The notes under the pieces were generated by a model, which saw nothing but the letters and a program-made list of their open reading frames with translations, searched no databases and was not told where the DNA came from. The translations under genes and the position numbers were made by a program. A stretch of 64,000 bases of DNA from Lactifluus volemus (Eukaryota; Basidiomycota; Agaricomycetes; Russulales; Russulaceae): the NCBI GenBank assembly GCA_022376515.1, contig WTXI01000024.1:124001-188000 (forward strand), written 5' to 3'. This document shows, one piece after another, positions 1 through 11,205 of the stretch; position 1 is the first letter of the stretch; the number at the start of each line of letters is the position of its first letter.

Positions 1-106
1 TGGCATCATGAGCCGTGAGCCGGGGTTTCCGGAGGTCTTGTCGCAGTATGTCATATGCTACTTTTTGTAGAAATTCGAGTTCCTTAGTAAGGAGCGTAGT
101 GAGAAC

Positions 107-1075
107 TCACGTGTAACAAATCCGACAAAGTGAACTCACATGTTCGGAAAAGACTCTCATATCCACTTTTGGGGCTGCGGAGAACATATCTTTGACGTTG
201 CCGAGATCATACTGCCCAAGATAATGACATAACCACGCCCTCTGCACTAGTGCAATTAAGTCGTCCTTTTCAAGTTGCTTGTCGGACTTGCTTTCAAAAG
301 CGCTAGCGATGTTCTCTACCCAGAAGGAGGATCTATCATCGATGATAAACTTTACGGAGTCGATGACATCCCGGCTAGTGACAGCCTGAGGGAGAGCAGA
401 TTGTATATCAATCGCATTGGCGAGATGAACGTTGTAATGGAGGTGCAAAGAAAGAGCAAGTGGTGCAAGATCAAAGGCGTAATGGGTGTTGTGGGGGTTA
501 CAAAGGAGCTCTTCGAGTCTATTGTGGCGCTCTCTGATCTGTCTCTGATTGCCACTCGAATTGCTATTGCGATCAACCTTTGAACTACGAAACTTGATGA
601 TAAGCGCGCGAGTGCCGAATACACAGGCAAGAGCTGGCAAGCCACCGTACTGGGAGTAAGCCGGGGAGATGCCCACGGAACGGGGAGAGTTCGAGTCGGG
701 GCCCACAAGCCACTGGAGGTCGGTGGTTTCGAGGTCCTTGTCGTGCACGATACGAGGATCGATGTTATCGATAGGCTCGTCAATAAGGTTCTGACTGATT
801 GGCCAGGGCATCACGACTGAAGGAGGAATGAGTGAGTCGTGAGCAATCCTGGTAGTGGATAGGTGGAATTCAGTGCCAAACGGCGAAGGATAGACTTGGA
901 AGTTCTGTGGGTAACTGTCGTGGTAGCAAGGAAAGACGACTGCGCAATCGATGGGATGAAGCGTGCGAAGGGACTCGTGGCTTAGTTGATGTCTAGGCCT
1001 ATTGCCGCCGGGGCATCGTAGCCAGCAAGGAAGTGGAGATAGGGATTCTTTATTCGACCTTGCACCGCCAATCAC
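107..1075 (-). CDS. N-terminal part of a DNA2/NAM7-like helicase family protein (partial)
   Basis: An open stretch of 322 codons on the - strand. It resembles the region N-terminal to the helicase domains in a family of Agaricomycete DNA2/NAM7 (UPF1-like) proteins, with conserved-looking segments such as DLETTDLQWLVGP, YAFDLAPLALSL and DIQSALPQ. No Walker motif is visible, so the helicase part would lie beyond the left edge. The last codons (Cys-Tyr-Thr-stop) overlap a good splice donor, GTGAGT near 105. The exon therefore probably continues leftward across an intron, and the stop is not the real C-terminus. The true start is uncertain; the Met at 1075 is only the first in frame. The family call rests on remembered similarity. 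Confidence 0.5.
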   Translation of the reverse strand: MIGGARSNKESLSPLPCWLRCPGGNRPRHQLSHESLRTLHPIDCAVVFPCYHDSYPQNFQVYPSPFGTEFHLSTTRIAHDSLIPPSVVMPWPISQNLIDEPIDNIDPRIVHDKDLETTDLQWLVGPDSNSPRSVGISPAYSQYGGLPALACVFGTRALIIKFRSSKVDRNSNSSGNQRQIRERHNRLEELLCNPHNTHYAFDLAPLALSLHLHYNVHLANAIDIQSALPQAVTSRDVIDSVKFIIDDRSSFWVENIASAFESKSDKQLEKDDLIALVQRAWLCHYLGQYDLGNVKDMFSAAPKVDMRVFSEHVSSLCRICYT

Positions 1076-1950
1076 GAGACCTGTCCAAATGGGTACACTG
1101 ATCCCTCACTGGCAGAGGCTAGGATCCCTGCGTGGATGGTACCAAGGATTTTACAAAACTCACCTTCGCTGACATCCGAGTACCAGAGGGATACCCTCCG
1201 AGTGCACTACGAGTGCTGTCATGCTGTCTGTTCTCAGGTCTCATTACAGGTACCGGGAGAAGTGGACTGTGCCTTATTGATACGGAAGTTCGACTGGCAT
1301 GAAGCCCCGTCGTATCTGAACGTCTAAGATGATGCTAGCTCATTGAGTCCCACCTTCGAGTGAGCCTCCTAGCTTACTCACTGCAAGATACGCACCACCA
1401 CAAATATGCATCGTCTGTCAATGCGATGGACGCCATGGTTTATCTCAGCCATTTCCAGTACGCCAATCCAATGGTTGGCAGGCACATTAGAATAAAACCT
1501 GCACCATTGCAAGCCCTAGTCGAAATGGAATGGCAACGTGAGCAAGTAAATAGGCATTAGAAATTGGAAAGTCGGTTGGTTAACTAACCTCGTCAATTGG
1601 CGGGGTTGAGTCAAAGGTGTCCACGCAAAACATGAGATTCTAGGACCTGGTAGGCTCCCCTAGCTCGGCCTTGGAGCCGACTAGTTCCCCTTCCTGTCAA
1701 GAATCATCTCGACCCTATTAACGTTTACGAGAGTGCCCACGTGGATCAAACAGGTAGAAGTGTGAAGCCCATTAAGATATGGTGACGTGAAAATGTCCTC
1801 AGATTCGTGTTTTAAACTTAAGTTGTCATTTCACTGGGGTCGACTCAAAATGCGATTGGCCGCTGACCGCGTTCTCAGGGCTGACAACGCGGTATGAATC
1901 GGCCCGGACCGCCTCGCTCTCATCAACCACGATTTCACCGACAAGCTCTC
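1076..1950. other. Intergenic, no recognised gene
   Basis: This is the divergent interval between the helicase-like gene (-) and PAM18 (+). Only short ORFs without recognisable motifs are present. The last 60 bases contain an ATG at 1894 in frame with PAM18. Confidence 0.5.
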
Positions 1951-2312
1951 ATGGCGACTCCCTTGTTAATCGGGATTGGTGCCATTGCCGCTGGTTTGGC
2001 CGGTCGTCACTTACTCCGTCGCAGTGCGATGGGTGCTGCAGACCAATGGGTAAAGGGGGGATTCAAAGCAAAAATGGATCGGAAGGAGGCCCTAGCGATC
2101 CTTGGTCTCAAGTGTGTATATCCGCCTTCCCTTCATATGACTCTACTCAATCAACATTTCATAGGGATGGCCCAGCACTCAAACCGAAACTAAAGGACGC
2201 CCATCGCCATATCATGCTCGCTAACCATCCAGACCGTGGTGGCGCTCCTTACCTTGCCAGCAAGATCAATGAAGCTAAGGACTTGCTAGAAAAAGATCTC
2301 CGGGCTCGATAA
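1951..2312 (+). CDS. pam18: Mitochondrial import inner membrane translocase subunit TIM14 (PAM18), J-domain protein
   Basis: This is a J-protein of the presequence translocase-associated motor; it stimulates mtHsp70 ATPase at the TIM23 channel. Two exons, 1951..2111 and 2165..2312, flank a 53-nt GT-AG intron and give 102 residues. A hydrophobic segment (about residues 4-22) would anchor it in the inner membrane. It is followed by the family stretch [18 protein letters not shown] and a J domain whose HPD catalytic triad is at residues 75-77, inside NHPDRGG. The C-terminus [16 protein letters not shown] is typical. An in-frame ATG at 1894 would add 19 residues; 1951 fits the short basidiomycete form better. 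The gene appears intact. Confidence 0.93.
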
Positions 2313-2834
2313 TGTCGTTTATCCTCCTCCTTTATACTTGCTGCATGTTGTAGGCAACCCCACACTTTCTTCTTATTCCTGTTAAGTGCTAACAATCCCA
2401 CAGGTTTCTTCACGTGCAGTTGACCATTATAGACACCATAATTTACCATCAATCACCATTCAATCGAATTTACGAGTTTTTTCTGCCCTGCTGACTGCCT
2501 GACTATTGGAATCCTGGGATGGCAAACTGCATCCCGCCGCTTTTGCTGATAGATAGTATTGAGTGCCAAGTACAGCTACTCCTCGATTCAACATCCTTTT
2601 CATCCGTAAATCTCCTTCATTTGAATCCCCGTCCTGCGATGTTGGAAAATTGGTGCCTTGGGGGAAGACTGAACCGGCGTCGGTCGCCTCTGGCCTTTCT
2701 GGACAAAGCCCATCCTCGGTTGCAGAATCTGCAATTACGAGGCAAATTTGGGCATGGACTCAACAGGGATTGAGCTGCCAAAGCTGGGTATCAAAGCAAG
2801 GATGCGACGTTTGAAGAGACCGGTGATGAGGGTG
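2313..2834. other. Intergenic, no recognised gene
   Basis: This is the PAM18 3' flank. Overlapping short ORFs near 2519-2814 have no motif that I can assign. Confidence 0.4.
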
Positions 2835-3260
2835 ATGTCTGGTGAGTTTGATCCCTTCATTCGAATCCGTATTGCGGACTTGTGAAATTGCTGGGTTCTG
2901 CCAAATCAGATGGACGACGAGGCCCAAATCATAACGTTCTTACAACCTCCAGTCCTCGAATTCTCGAAATCGACCGTTTCCTCTTCATCCTCCGAGAGGG
3001 TGTGTGGCATTCAACCTGGTGGCTCAATTTACGCCTGGCCGCCGCGACGAGGCTGCCCTCCTGCATCCCGGAAGTCCTTAACAGGACACATGTAGCTCGC
3101 GCGTTAAAGAGCAATCTATCTCCTTGAAGAAAGATTGGGAATGTTTATATTACTGTGGCATTCAAGAAGGGGTCATCGTAGCATTGTAGGCGTACTGATA
3201 TCATAATATGTGGAGTCCCATCTGTAGCGTGTCTGGTGCGACGCTGCTGGCCCGCTAATT
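2835..3260. repeat. Dispersed repeat, copy A (unidentified gene-derived segment)
   Basis: It starts at the motif GTGAGTTTGATCCCTTCATT and continues to about 3260. The same sequence returns with scattered substitutions at 7374-7680 (copy B) and 17621-18100 (copy C). One frame reads QMDDEAQIITFLQPP and then LEFSKST; copies B and C read QMDDGAQIITSLHPP. Copy A stands alone here, whereas B and C follow the 2OG-oxygenase remnant. It is probably a decayed coding fragment of unknown family. Confidence 0.6.
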
Positions 3261-3899
3261 GAAATCCTTCGGAGTACTTTTTCATCTGATTGAGAATATA
3301 CAAGACCTATTGTGGACAAATAACTGTTGGTATACAGGCTGAGGAACGATGGAGGACCCGTGCGTGGCGTGTGTAAAAGGGTCAGGCGCATAGCCTACGC
3401 GTCACCTCAACGTGGACAGCGATAAGGCATACCACATCCCCTTCTCCTTCTTGAGTGCATACTCCACCTCCAAGAATGACAAGATCATTGTCAACCAGAG
3501 CAAGGTGAGCGCCCCGTCTCATCCCACTGTTGGTGAATTTAATCTCCCGAGCCAGGTCCCCTCTGTGTCATACGGTTGTAGCGAAATATCAGAGTCAGAT
3601 GGGCTCAGATTGAACGCTTCCCTAAACACTTACTATGGTAATTGAAGGCATGGGTGACACTGCAGAATGCAGCTACGGGGCTTTGTGACGCTGATATATT
3701 ATGGCGGACTTGGCTCGGTTCAGCTTGTCTTGTGGTGAACGTACCACGCAGCTAGGAACTTGAAGTGACGACCCACAGTGGCCCCACTGCAATCAACGAG
3801 CAGTTGGTGATATGTGGAGGAGCCGTCACCCATGAAAAATATGTCGAAAAGGAGAGAAGAAAAAATGAGCATGTAGAATGACTTGGGATCACACCGTGA
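3261..3899. other. Intergenic, no recognised gene
   Basis: There is one short open stretch (3412-3645) without a recognisable domain and nothing else that I can support. Confidence 0.4.
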
Positions 3900-4543
3900 A
3901 ACATGCGACTAGCCTAGTAGCCTAGTGGGGCTATTCTGAATGCATCTTACGAACGACAGGCTTATGCAACCATATGAAAAGGACTTTTGGAGTTTATCCC
4001 TATGGCTGGGGCGCTTCACGCATGACGTGTTTGTTGTCGGATCAATTGTCGATCACTGCGGAATCACGATAAAGGCCAGACAATGCCAGACAGGATGACG
4101 GAAAAATAATAGATATGGCTAACGGAATTGACCACCTAACTTACTCGAAAGGTTGGCAGGACTTTACATGTCAAGGCCTGTCAATGAGAGACTCAGAGCA
4201 AATAAGGTTGTGTTCAATTTGGCCAAGTACTTTTACATAACCGTATTCGTCAACTTCAAGTTTCACGTCAAGTCATGCTCGGGTTTGCCTCATGTACTGT
4301 ATATAAACACATGGCTCGGTTAGTGATCAAATTCACAATTCCTGATGCACTGTTGCATGTCCAAACGGTGAGTGGTGGTCGTCATGGTAGCCGTGCTCTA
4401 TGAAAAATTTATTCCAGATTCTGAAGCGAACGTTCATGGCGCCCGCCTCCGACACCTTGTTTACAACGCAAAACGAAGACATTCTGCCAACTAAAGTAAA
4501 TTGTCCTGTGGTGGAGATCAGACTTGTTCTCACGGCTGCGCGT

Positions 4544-4549
4544 TATAAT
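4544..4549 (+). promoter_or_regulatory. TATA-like box of NIS synthetase copy 1
   Basis: TATAAT lies 81 bp before the ATG. The equivalent position in copies 2 and 3 reads TATAAGAG, downstream of the shared string CACGGCTGCG. Confidence 0.4.
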
Positions 4550-4624
4550 TAAATCTGAGTAATCAGAGATTCAATTTCTGCGGTACACCTTGATACAAAC
4601 CACAGTTTCCGCTCGTCCAACGAG

Positions 4625-6826
4625 ATGTTCCCATCCTCCACGGAGCGCGCGGCCTTTGCAACAACGGCCCGACTTCTTTCCTGCCTCGTCACAGAATCTC
4701 TCGTCCCCGCTATATTTATACCTCTTCCCTGGTCCGATGGCGTTGGCTTTGCCGTCGTACTAAACCCACCTATATCAAACACCACTGCGCTTGACTCCAA
4801 GTCTTACTCGGAAGGAGATATCCTTGCCATCGTACCGCTAAGACACATTCCACTCCTCCGAACCGACTCGATCGACCCTCGATGGAAACAGATTGGACTA
4901 CTCGACCCACTTGATATGTTTCCAAGGGTGTTTGTGACCTCGCAAGATAGCGATATAGATCAGCACTGGGAGGTATGGCCATCAAATCCCGTACAATTAC
5001 ATTCATGCTCAACTATCCTCTGTGTATAGTCACAAGGTAACCTCCATTCGACAATCAAGCAAGCGCTCTCAATGCCTGGCTGGTCGATCTCCGGTACAAC
5101 TCTGATCAAGAAGGTGGATGACTCTTTGATTTTATGGGACAAGTTTGCCACAAGTATTGATCTCGATGGTCGCACGCACTCTGACATCTCTCAAGAGCTC
5201 GCGAATTCAGTGAACTGGCAAGGCTACTCGTATGACCACCCACCGAACGCGCCAACGTTTTTGTCTCCTAGCATTGACTGGGAGCAGTCGATTGTCGAAG
5301 GTCATCCCATACACCCCGTTCGTGTTCCTTCCTATTTCAGCACGAGGTAATTCATTTATGAGACTAGGTGCACAAGATGCGCCAGTTCTTGCCTCCCATA
5401 CCGTCGCTTACCCCAGGAAGCTATGACTTGTATTCCCCCCGTTTACGTCTTGTTGCACTCCCTCGAACAAGTTTACACGTGACGGGAGACTTTGAAGCCC
5501 TCATTCGGCCCATTCTCGAAGCGGCAATGACAAATGCGGGCAAAGCATTTGACGTACCAGAGAATTACATTATTATACCAGTACACGAGCTGCAGGTTTC
5601 ACACATACTGCAAAAGTTCGATGAGGCCATCATTTATCCTGATGAATTTAGTGTTCCGGCTCGCGCTCAGCAGAGCATCCGGTGTGTATCTTGCTTTCAT
5701 TCCACGGTTTCTGGGTCTTCGGCTTAACCATTCCCATATAGGTCCGTGATCCTTCCCGAAGTCCTACCGACGACTCACCTCAAACTTGGAATTGGCATGA
5801 AGCTGACGTCCGCTCTTCGCACAATATCCCCAATGAGTGCCTATTTTGGGCCACGTTTCTCTGCAGAGGTCGTCCCAGCCTTGCACTTCGATCGATCGTT
5901 ACTCACCGTTGCACTGGAATTGGCGAGTGTCGTTCATGTGATACCGGATAGCGACACGGCGAGACATTGCTCTGCAATTGTGCGCGAGTGTCATGAGAAC
6001 GGCAGCGAGGCGCGCGGGGAAAGACTGATTGTCTGTACTAGCCTCGTTGAGCATGGTCATGCGGGAACGGATGGTGTCACTCCCAGCGTCGTGAGGGCAT
6101 TTGGGTTAGATACTGAGGACAAGCGGATCAAATGGCTTGACGAGTGAGTACTCCATTCCCCCAGTGTCCATTCAAGATCGAAGTTCTTGTATTGGTGGGG
6201 CTGAACGCGTCCTCTTTTAGTTTCGCGCGCCTTTTCTTTGCCGCTTTCCTCCCGCCGATGCTCGAGGATGGCGTTGCTTTCGAAGCACATCCACAGAATA
6301 CCGTCGCGCGTTTCTCTCTCGCGGCGCCACACGAACTCCGTGGCTTCGTTATACGCGACTTTGGTGGGATACGCGTGCACCCGCCTACTCTTCTCGCCTC
6401 CACAGGTGTTACGCTGAGTATTCACCCGGGCCACTCGATCGCCACCGACACGCTCGATGACGTCTATACGCGCATGTACCACACGATGTTCCACAATCAT
6501 CTCCAGCAGCTGGTGCGGGTGCTTGGGCTCCATTACAATGGCAAAGGATGGGAGGTGATACGCGTGCGTCTACGGGAGTCGATCCCGCCTGGTCACGCTC
6601 TTGAGAGGGCTTGGCTGGGAGAGGAGGCAAGGACGATACCCGGAAAATGCTTCATACGCATGCGCATGGTTGGGGCAGTCCAAAATGTGAGTTTTTTTTT
6701 GCTCTCGTTTTCTATCCTCCTATTCCTGAACGAATTCATGGCAAGCATTTACATCAACCTTTCCCCAATTTTTTGCATTACACTGGTGTTGATGAAGAAG
6801 CGCGGCAGGTCAATCAGGGCCAGTAA
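4625..6826 (+). CDS. NRPS-independent siderophore synthetase, IucA/IucC family (copy 1, intact)
   Basis: NIS synthetases activate a carboxylate such as citrate as an acyl-adenylate and couple it to an amine or alcohol to build carboxylate siderophores. Exons 4625..4972, 5030..5317, 5368..5681, 5742..6143, 6221..6686 and a tiny last exon (about 6818..6826) join in frame to about 608 residues, normal for the family. Landmarks in order are EGHPIHP (206-212) followed by HKMR; KLTSALR (337-343); EAHPQN (472-477); RDFGG (496-500); and the C-terminal GKCFIRMRM. Introns are 50-77 nt, except the last at about 131 nt. The last acceptor is ambiguous (Gly-Gln-stop or Val-Asn-Gln-Gly-Gln-stop). Exon 1 lacks the roughly 40-residue N-terminal extension of copy 4. 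The protein is probably cytosolic. The exact substrate and product cannot be read from sequence. Confidence 0.9.
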
Positions 6827-7006
6827 AGGTAGATCACGTGATATTCCATTCGTGCTGGGTGGAGCAGTATGTAAGAAGCACATTGAGACCAAAACGGGCT
6901 AGTTAGATACAATTACACTCAAGAAGTTATTTTTTCCGCACATCCCAGTACCATGTTCTTCGAATTTCGCTCCTTTCCAATTTTTGGGCCAAACGATCAA
7001 GGGATG

Positions 7007-7335
7007 CTAGTTATAGTGCGTAACCCGCATGCCATTGACGATCTCGTACTCGGTCCCGTCTTCTGCACGTTGCAGTTGTGAGATGCCATACGATGCGGAC
7101 CTAATTAAAAGTGCGGCGACGACTCGTACATCATGCATCATGACTCACGAGGGCATTGTCGACATGTCGGATGTAGCGCCATTGACCATCCCAGTCCTCG
7201 ATCTGGCAGGGCGGTGACGGGCTGGCTCCATATTGCCGTAAAGCTTGTGTGATCTATGACGGGTATCGTGTAAGGTACGAATGAGTCGGTGATGGTACAG
7301 TATGGGTAAATATTATTACCAGCATGGCCCTTCAT
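7007..7335 (-). pseudogene. 2-oxoglutarate/Fe(II) oxygenase remnant (SRG1/clavaminate synthase-like), copy 1
   Basis: It lies convergent to NIS copy 1. The - strand reads SFTAIWSQPVTAL, typical of the segment after the first iron-binding His in fungal 2OG oxygenases, and ends in the family-like C-terminus RVTHYN-stop. A frame break follows the TAL segment, where copy C reads LQIKDWDGQWRYIRHVDNA. The part that should carry the second iron ligand and the 2OG-binding Arg is missing, as is the N-terminal half. It is not functional. The identification rests on two separated segments. Confidence 0.6.
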
Positions 7336-7373
7336 CTAGTAGATATTAGTTGTTTTCTCCTCTTCTCCCTGAG

Positions 7374-7680
7374 TGCGGGGATTGCTGAAGCCAATGATGT
7401 CAGCTGTCAGAGTTGGTGTGAAGTTTGATCCCTTCATTCAAACCTTTACGAATCTGTATTTCGGACTTTGTGAAATTGCTGGTTCTGCTATATCAGATGG
7501 ACGACGGTGCCCAAATCATGACGTCCTTACACCCTCCGATCCTCGAATTCTCGAAATCGACCGCGGTAATCTTTGTTCTTCGTCCCCCAAGAGGGTATGT
7601 GGCATTCAACCTGGTGGCTCCTGGCTGCCGCGACGAGGCTGACCTCCTGCATCCCGGAAGTTCTTGATGAACATATTCAC
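7374..7680. repeat. Dispersed repeat, copy B
   Basis: This is the second copy of the segment described at 2835. It starts GGGGATTGCTGAAGCC and is shortened relative to copy C: an internal gap removes the part corresponding to 17873-17886. Confidence 0.6.
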
Positions 7681-7843
7681 ACAAACTATCATTTATACTA
7701 AATTTTGTCTTAAATGATCACATCTTAGGCTCAATCAATGCAGACAATTTTTGGTTTGACACGGTGATTATAAGCTAGGACTAATTGCATATTTTGAGGC
7801 ACACATTAGGCCTCGCCTAAGTAACTTAGCCAAATATGTGCTA

Positions 7844-8516
7844 CAGTCGAACCTGTCTTATCCCATACCGTTCGGTGGATGGCTGGAGGTATGGGTTATT
7901 TGAGGCTATGGGTTTGGGGGGGGGGGGGTGAACTGAAAAGGCACTCAAAAAATCGCAAAAAAATCAGGAAAAATATCTAGGTTTTGTATTCATTGCTAAA
8001 GTAGGTCAATACCCATAATTTGGATAAGTCTATAGTTTTGGGAAAAAGTCAGTCACAGCACTGCTTTTCATGGTCTTGGTCTCATCGAGGCAGAGTTGCC
8101 TGCTGAATGACCCCAAAACTGCTTCTATCTTGCGTGCGATCGGGTTGTTCAAGTCACCCACATATGTACCGATGGTTGAGACGGCCTTAAGGACGTCACG
8201 TGACTCATGTCAGGTGGGGCACAACCAAAAAGGAGAGAGAAAAAGGCAAAAAATTATTTCTGAGGTCCCGAGCCATGACAGCACATGTTGAAATGCAATT
8301 GGCGGGCAATATAGTCCAAGCACTAAGCTAATTTAGGATCCAAAATCTATGGGTTTTGGCTGATGAGGCTCAATAAAAGGGTATGGGTTATTGGATATCA
8401 GAGACTTATGGGTTATGGTCTCAAATTCCCCGCCCACCAACTTGGTGGATCAAAAAAGCCATGGGATTTCAGAGTTTATGGGTTACCTTGTGTATGGGTT
8501 AAGGTAGGTTCGACTG
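7844..8516. mobile_element. Non-autonomous pogo/Fot1-like DNA transposon (MITE), 673 bp
   Basis: The terminal inverted repeats start CAGTCGAACCT at both ends; 22 of the first 25 positions match. They are flanked by TA dinucleotides (7842-7843 and 8517-8518), the target duplication expected of Tc1/mariner-pogo elements. The motif TATGGGTTA recurs several times inside both ends. A run of 13 G lies at about 7917-7929. There is no transposase ORF. The element sits between NIS unit 1 and unit 2. Confidence 0.85.
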
Positions 8517-8768
8517 TAGTTGCCTCGGTTAGTATTAGTTTGATCCGGTTTAACAATTCCGGCTTTTCCTGATGCTGTAACATGTCCAAACGGTGAGTGG
8601 TAATCGTTATGGTAGCCCTGCTCTATGACGTTTTTGTCCCGGATTCTGAAGCGACCGTTCATGGCGCCCGCCTCCATCGCCTTGTTTACAATGCAAAACG
8701 AAGACATTCTGCCAACTAAAGTCAAATTGTCCTTAGTAGAGATCAGACTTTTTCTCACGGCTGCGCGG

Positions 8769-8776
8769 TATAAGAG
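8769..8776 (+). promoter_or_regulatory. TATA-like box of NIS synthetase copy 2
   Basis: TATAAGAG lies 72 bp before the ATG and matches the sequence and position in copy 3. Confidence 0.4.
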
Positions 8777-8840
8777 TAATCATTTCTCGATATGAACCAA
8801 GTACATCTTCATACAAACCAGTTTCCGCTCGTCCGAAGCG

Positions 8841-10826
8841 ATGCTCCTATCCTCCACGGAACGTGCGGCCTTTGCAACAACTGCCCGACTTCTTTCCTGC
8901 CTCGTCACAGAATCTCTCGTCCCCGCTATATTTATACCTCTTCCCTGGTCCGATGGCGTTGGCTTTGCCGTCGTACTAAACCCACCCATATCGAACATCC
9001 CTGCGCTTGGCTCCAAATACTATTACTCGGAAGGAGATATCCTTGCCATCGTACCGCTGAGACACATTCCACTCCTCCGAACCAACTCGAGCGACCCTCG
9101 ATGGAAACAGATTGGACTACTCGACCCACTTGATATGTTTCCAAAGGCGTTTGTGACCTCGCAAGATAGCGATATAGATCAGCACTGGGAGGTATGGCCG
9201 TCAAATCCCGTACAATTACATTCATGCTCAGCTATCCTCTGTGTATAGTCACAAGGTAACCTCCATTCGACAATCAAGCAAGCGCTCTCAATGCCTGGCT
9301 GGTCGATCTCCGGTACAACTCTGATCAAGATGGTGGATGACCCTTTGATTTTATGGGACAAGTTTGCCACCAGTATTGATCTCGATGGTCGCACACACTC
9401 TGACATCTCTCAAGAGCTTGCGAATTCAGTGGAGTGGCAAGGCTACTCGTATGACCACCCACCGAACGCGCCAACGTTTTTGTCTCCTAGCATTGACTGG
9501 GAGCAGTCGATTGTCGAAGGTCATCCCATACACCCCGTTCGTGTTCCTTCCTATTTCAGCACGAGGTAATTCATTTATGAGACTAGATGCACAAGATGCG
9601 CCAGTTCTTGCCTCCCATACCGTCGCTTACCCCAGGAAGCTATGACTTATATTCCCCGCGTTTACGTCTTGTTGCACTCCCCCGAACAAGTTTACACGTG
9701 ACGGGAGACTTTGAAGCCCTCACTCGGCCCATTCTCGAAGCGGCAATAAGAAATGCAGACAAAGCACTTGACGTGCCAGAGAATTACGTTCTAGTGCCAG
9801 TACACGAGCTGCAGGTTTCGCACATACTCCAAAAGTTCGATGAGGCCATTTATCCTGATGAATTTCATGTTCCGGCTCGCGCTCAGCAGAGCATCCGGTG
9901 TGTATCTTTCTTTCTTTCCACGGTTTCTGGGTCTTCGGCTTAACCATTCCCATATAGGTCGGTGATCCTTCCCGAGGTCCTACCGACGACTCACCTCAAA
10001 CTTGGAGTTGGCATGAAGCTGACGTCCGCTGTTCGTGCAATATACCCAATGAGTGCCTATTTCGGGCCACGTTTCTCCACAGAGGTCGTCCCGGCCTTGC
10101 ACTTTGATCGATCGTTACTCACCGTTGCACTGGAATTGGCGAGTGTCGTTCATGTCATGCCGGACAGCGACACGGCGTGCCATTGCTCTGCAATTGTGCG
10201 CCAATGTCATGAGAACGATAGCGAGGCCCGCGGGGAAAGACTGATTGTCTGTACTAGCCTCGTTGAGCGCGGTCATGCGGGAACGGATGGTGTCACGGCC
10301 AGCGTTGTGAGGGCGTTTGGGTTAGATACTGAGGACAAGCGGATCAAATGGCTTGACGAGCGAGTACTCCATCACGCCAGCGTCCATTGTATCGGTGGGG
10401 CTGAACGCATTCTCTTATAGTTTCGTGCGACTTTTCTTTGCCGCTTTCCTCCCGCCGATGTTCGAGGACGGCGTTGCTTTCGAATCACATCCACAGAATA
10501 CCGTCGCGCGTTTCTCTCTCGCGGCGCCACACGAGCTCCGTGGCTTCGTTATACGTGACTTTGGTGGGCTACGCGTGCACCCGCCTACTCTTCTCGCTTC
10601 CACAGGTGTTACGCTGAGTGTTCACCTGGGCCACTCGATTGCTACCGACACGCTCGATGACGTCTATACGCGCATGTACCACACGATGTTCCACAATCAT
10701 CTCCAGCAGCTGGTGCGGGTGCTTGGGCTCCATTACAATGGCAAAGGATGGGAGGTTATACGCGTGCGTCTACGGGAGTCGATCCCGCCTGGTCACGCTC
10801 TCGAGAGGGCTTGGCTGAGAGAGTAG
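8841..10826 (+). pseudogene. IucA/IucC-family NIS synthetase copy 2, prematurely stopped
   Basis: The first four exons, 8841..9191, 9249..9536, 9587..9897 and 9958.., keep the frame and all motifs (EGHPIHP, KLTSAVR). Two lesions distinguish it from copies 1 and 3. The intron-4 donor reads GCGAGT instead of GTGAGT at about 10360. In exon 5 (from 10421) a GAG codon has become TAG at 10824-10826, removing about 25 C-terminal residues including the conserved GKCFVRMRM block. EsHPQN and RDFGG are still encoded. GC-AG introns can splice, so a truncated protein is possible, but loss of function is more likely. In exon 4 it is closer to copy 3 (about 3 differences) than to copy 1. Confidence 0.8.
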
Positions 10827-11205
10827 GCAAGGACGATACCCGGGAAATGCTTCGTACGCATGCGCATGGTTGGGGCAGTCAGAAATGTTAGTTTTTTTTT
10901 GCTATCGTTTTCTATCCTCCTATTCCTAAACGAATTCATGGCAAGCATTTACATCAACCTTTCCCCAATCTTTTGCATTACACTGGAGTTGATGAAGAAG
11001 CGCGGCAGGTCAATCAGGGCTAGTAAAAGTAGATCACGTGATACTCCATTCGTGGAAGTTATAGTGCGTGAACCGCACGCCGTTGACGATCTCGTACTCG
11101 ATCCTATCTTCTGCTCGTTGCAGTTGTGAGATGCCATATGACACGGACCTAATTAAAAGTGCGGCGACGACTTGTACACCATGACTCACGAGGGCATTGT
11201 CGACG

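Larger units (their letters stand above)
3900..7680. repeat. Segmental duplication unit 1 (NIS synthetase + 2OG-oxygenase remnant + repeat copy B)
   Basis: The unit contains a roughly 700-bp 5' flank (3900-4624), NIS synthetase copy 1, a convergent 2OG-oxygenase remnant and repeat copy B. The 5' flank matches 23946-24859 of unit 3, with shared strings such as GGGGCTATTCTGAATGC and GACGGAAAAATAATAGAT. The 3' end matches 17113-18100. Confidence 0.85.
8530..11205. repeat. Segmental duplication unit 2 (NIS synthetase copy 2 + end of 2OG-oxygenase remnant)
   Basis: Homology to units 1 and 3 starts at about 8565 (ATGTCCAAACGGTGAGTGGT), just after the MITE, and ends near 11205. The 3' end (11055-11205) keeps only the terminal part of the 2OG-oxygenase remnant. 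About 200 bp found between gene end and remnant in unit 1 are deleted here. Confidence 0.85.

Noticed and set aside
655..700. A possible tRNA B-box (GTTCGAGTC near 688)
   Set aside because: There is no matching A-box or cloverleaf, and it lies inside the helicase-like coding frame.
10360..10420. Reading copy 2 through intron 4 as coding
   Set aside because: The read-through frame does not join exon 5 in the phase used by copies 1 and 3; the acceptor CTTATAG is conserved, so it is an intron with an altered donor.
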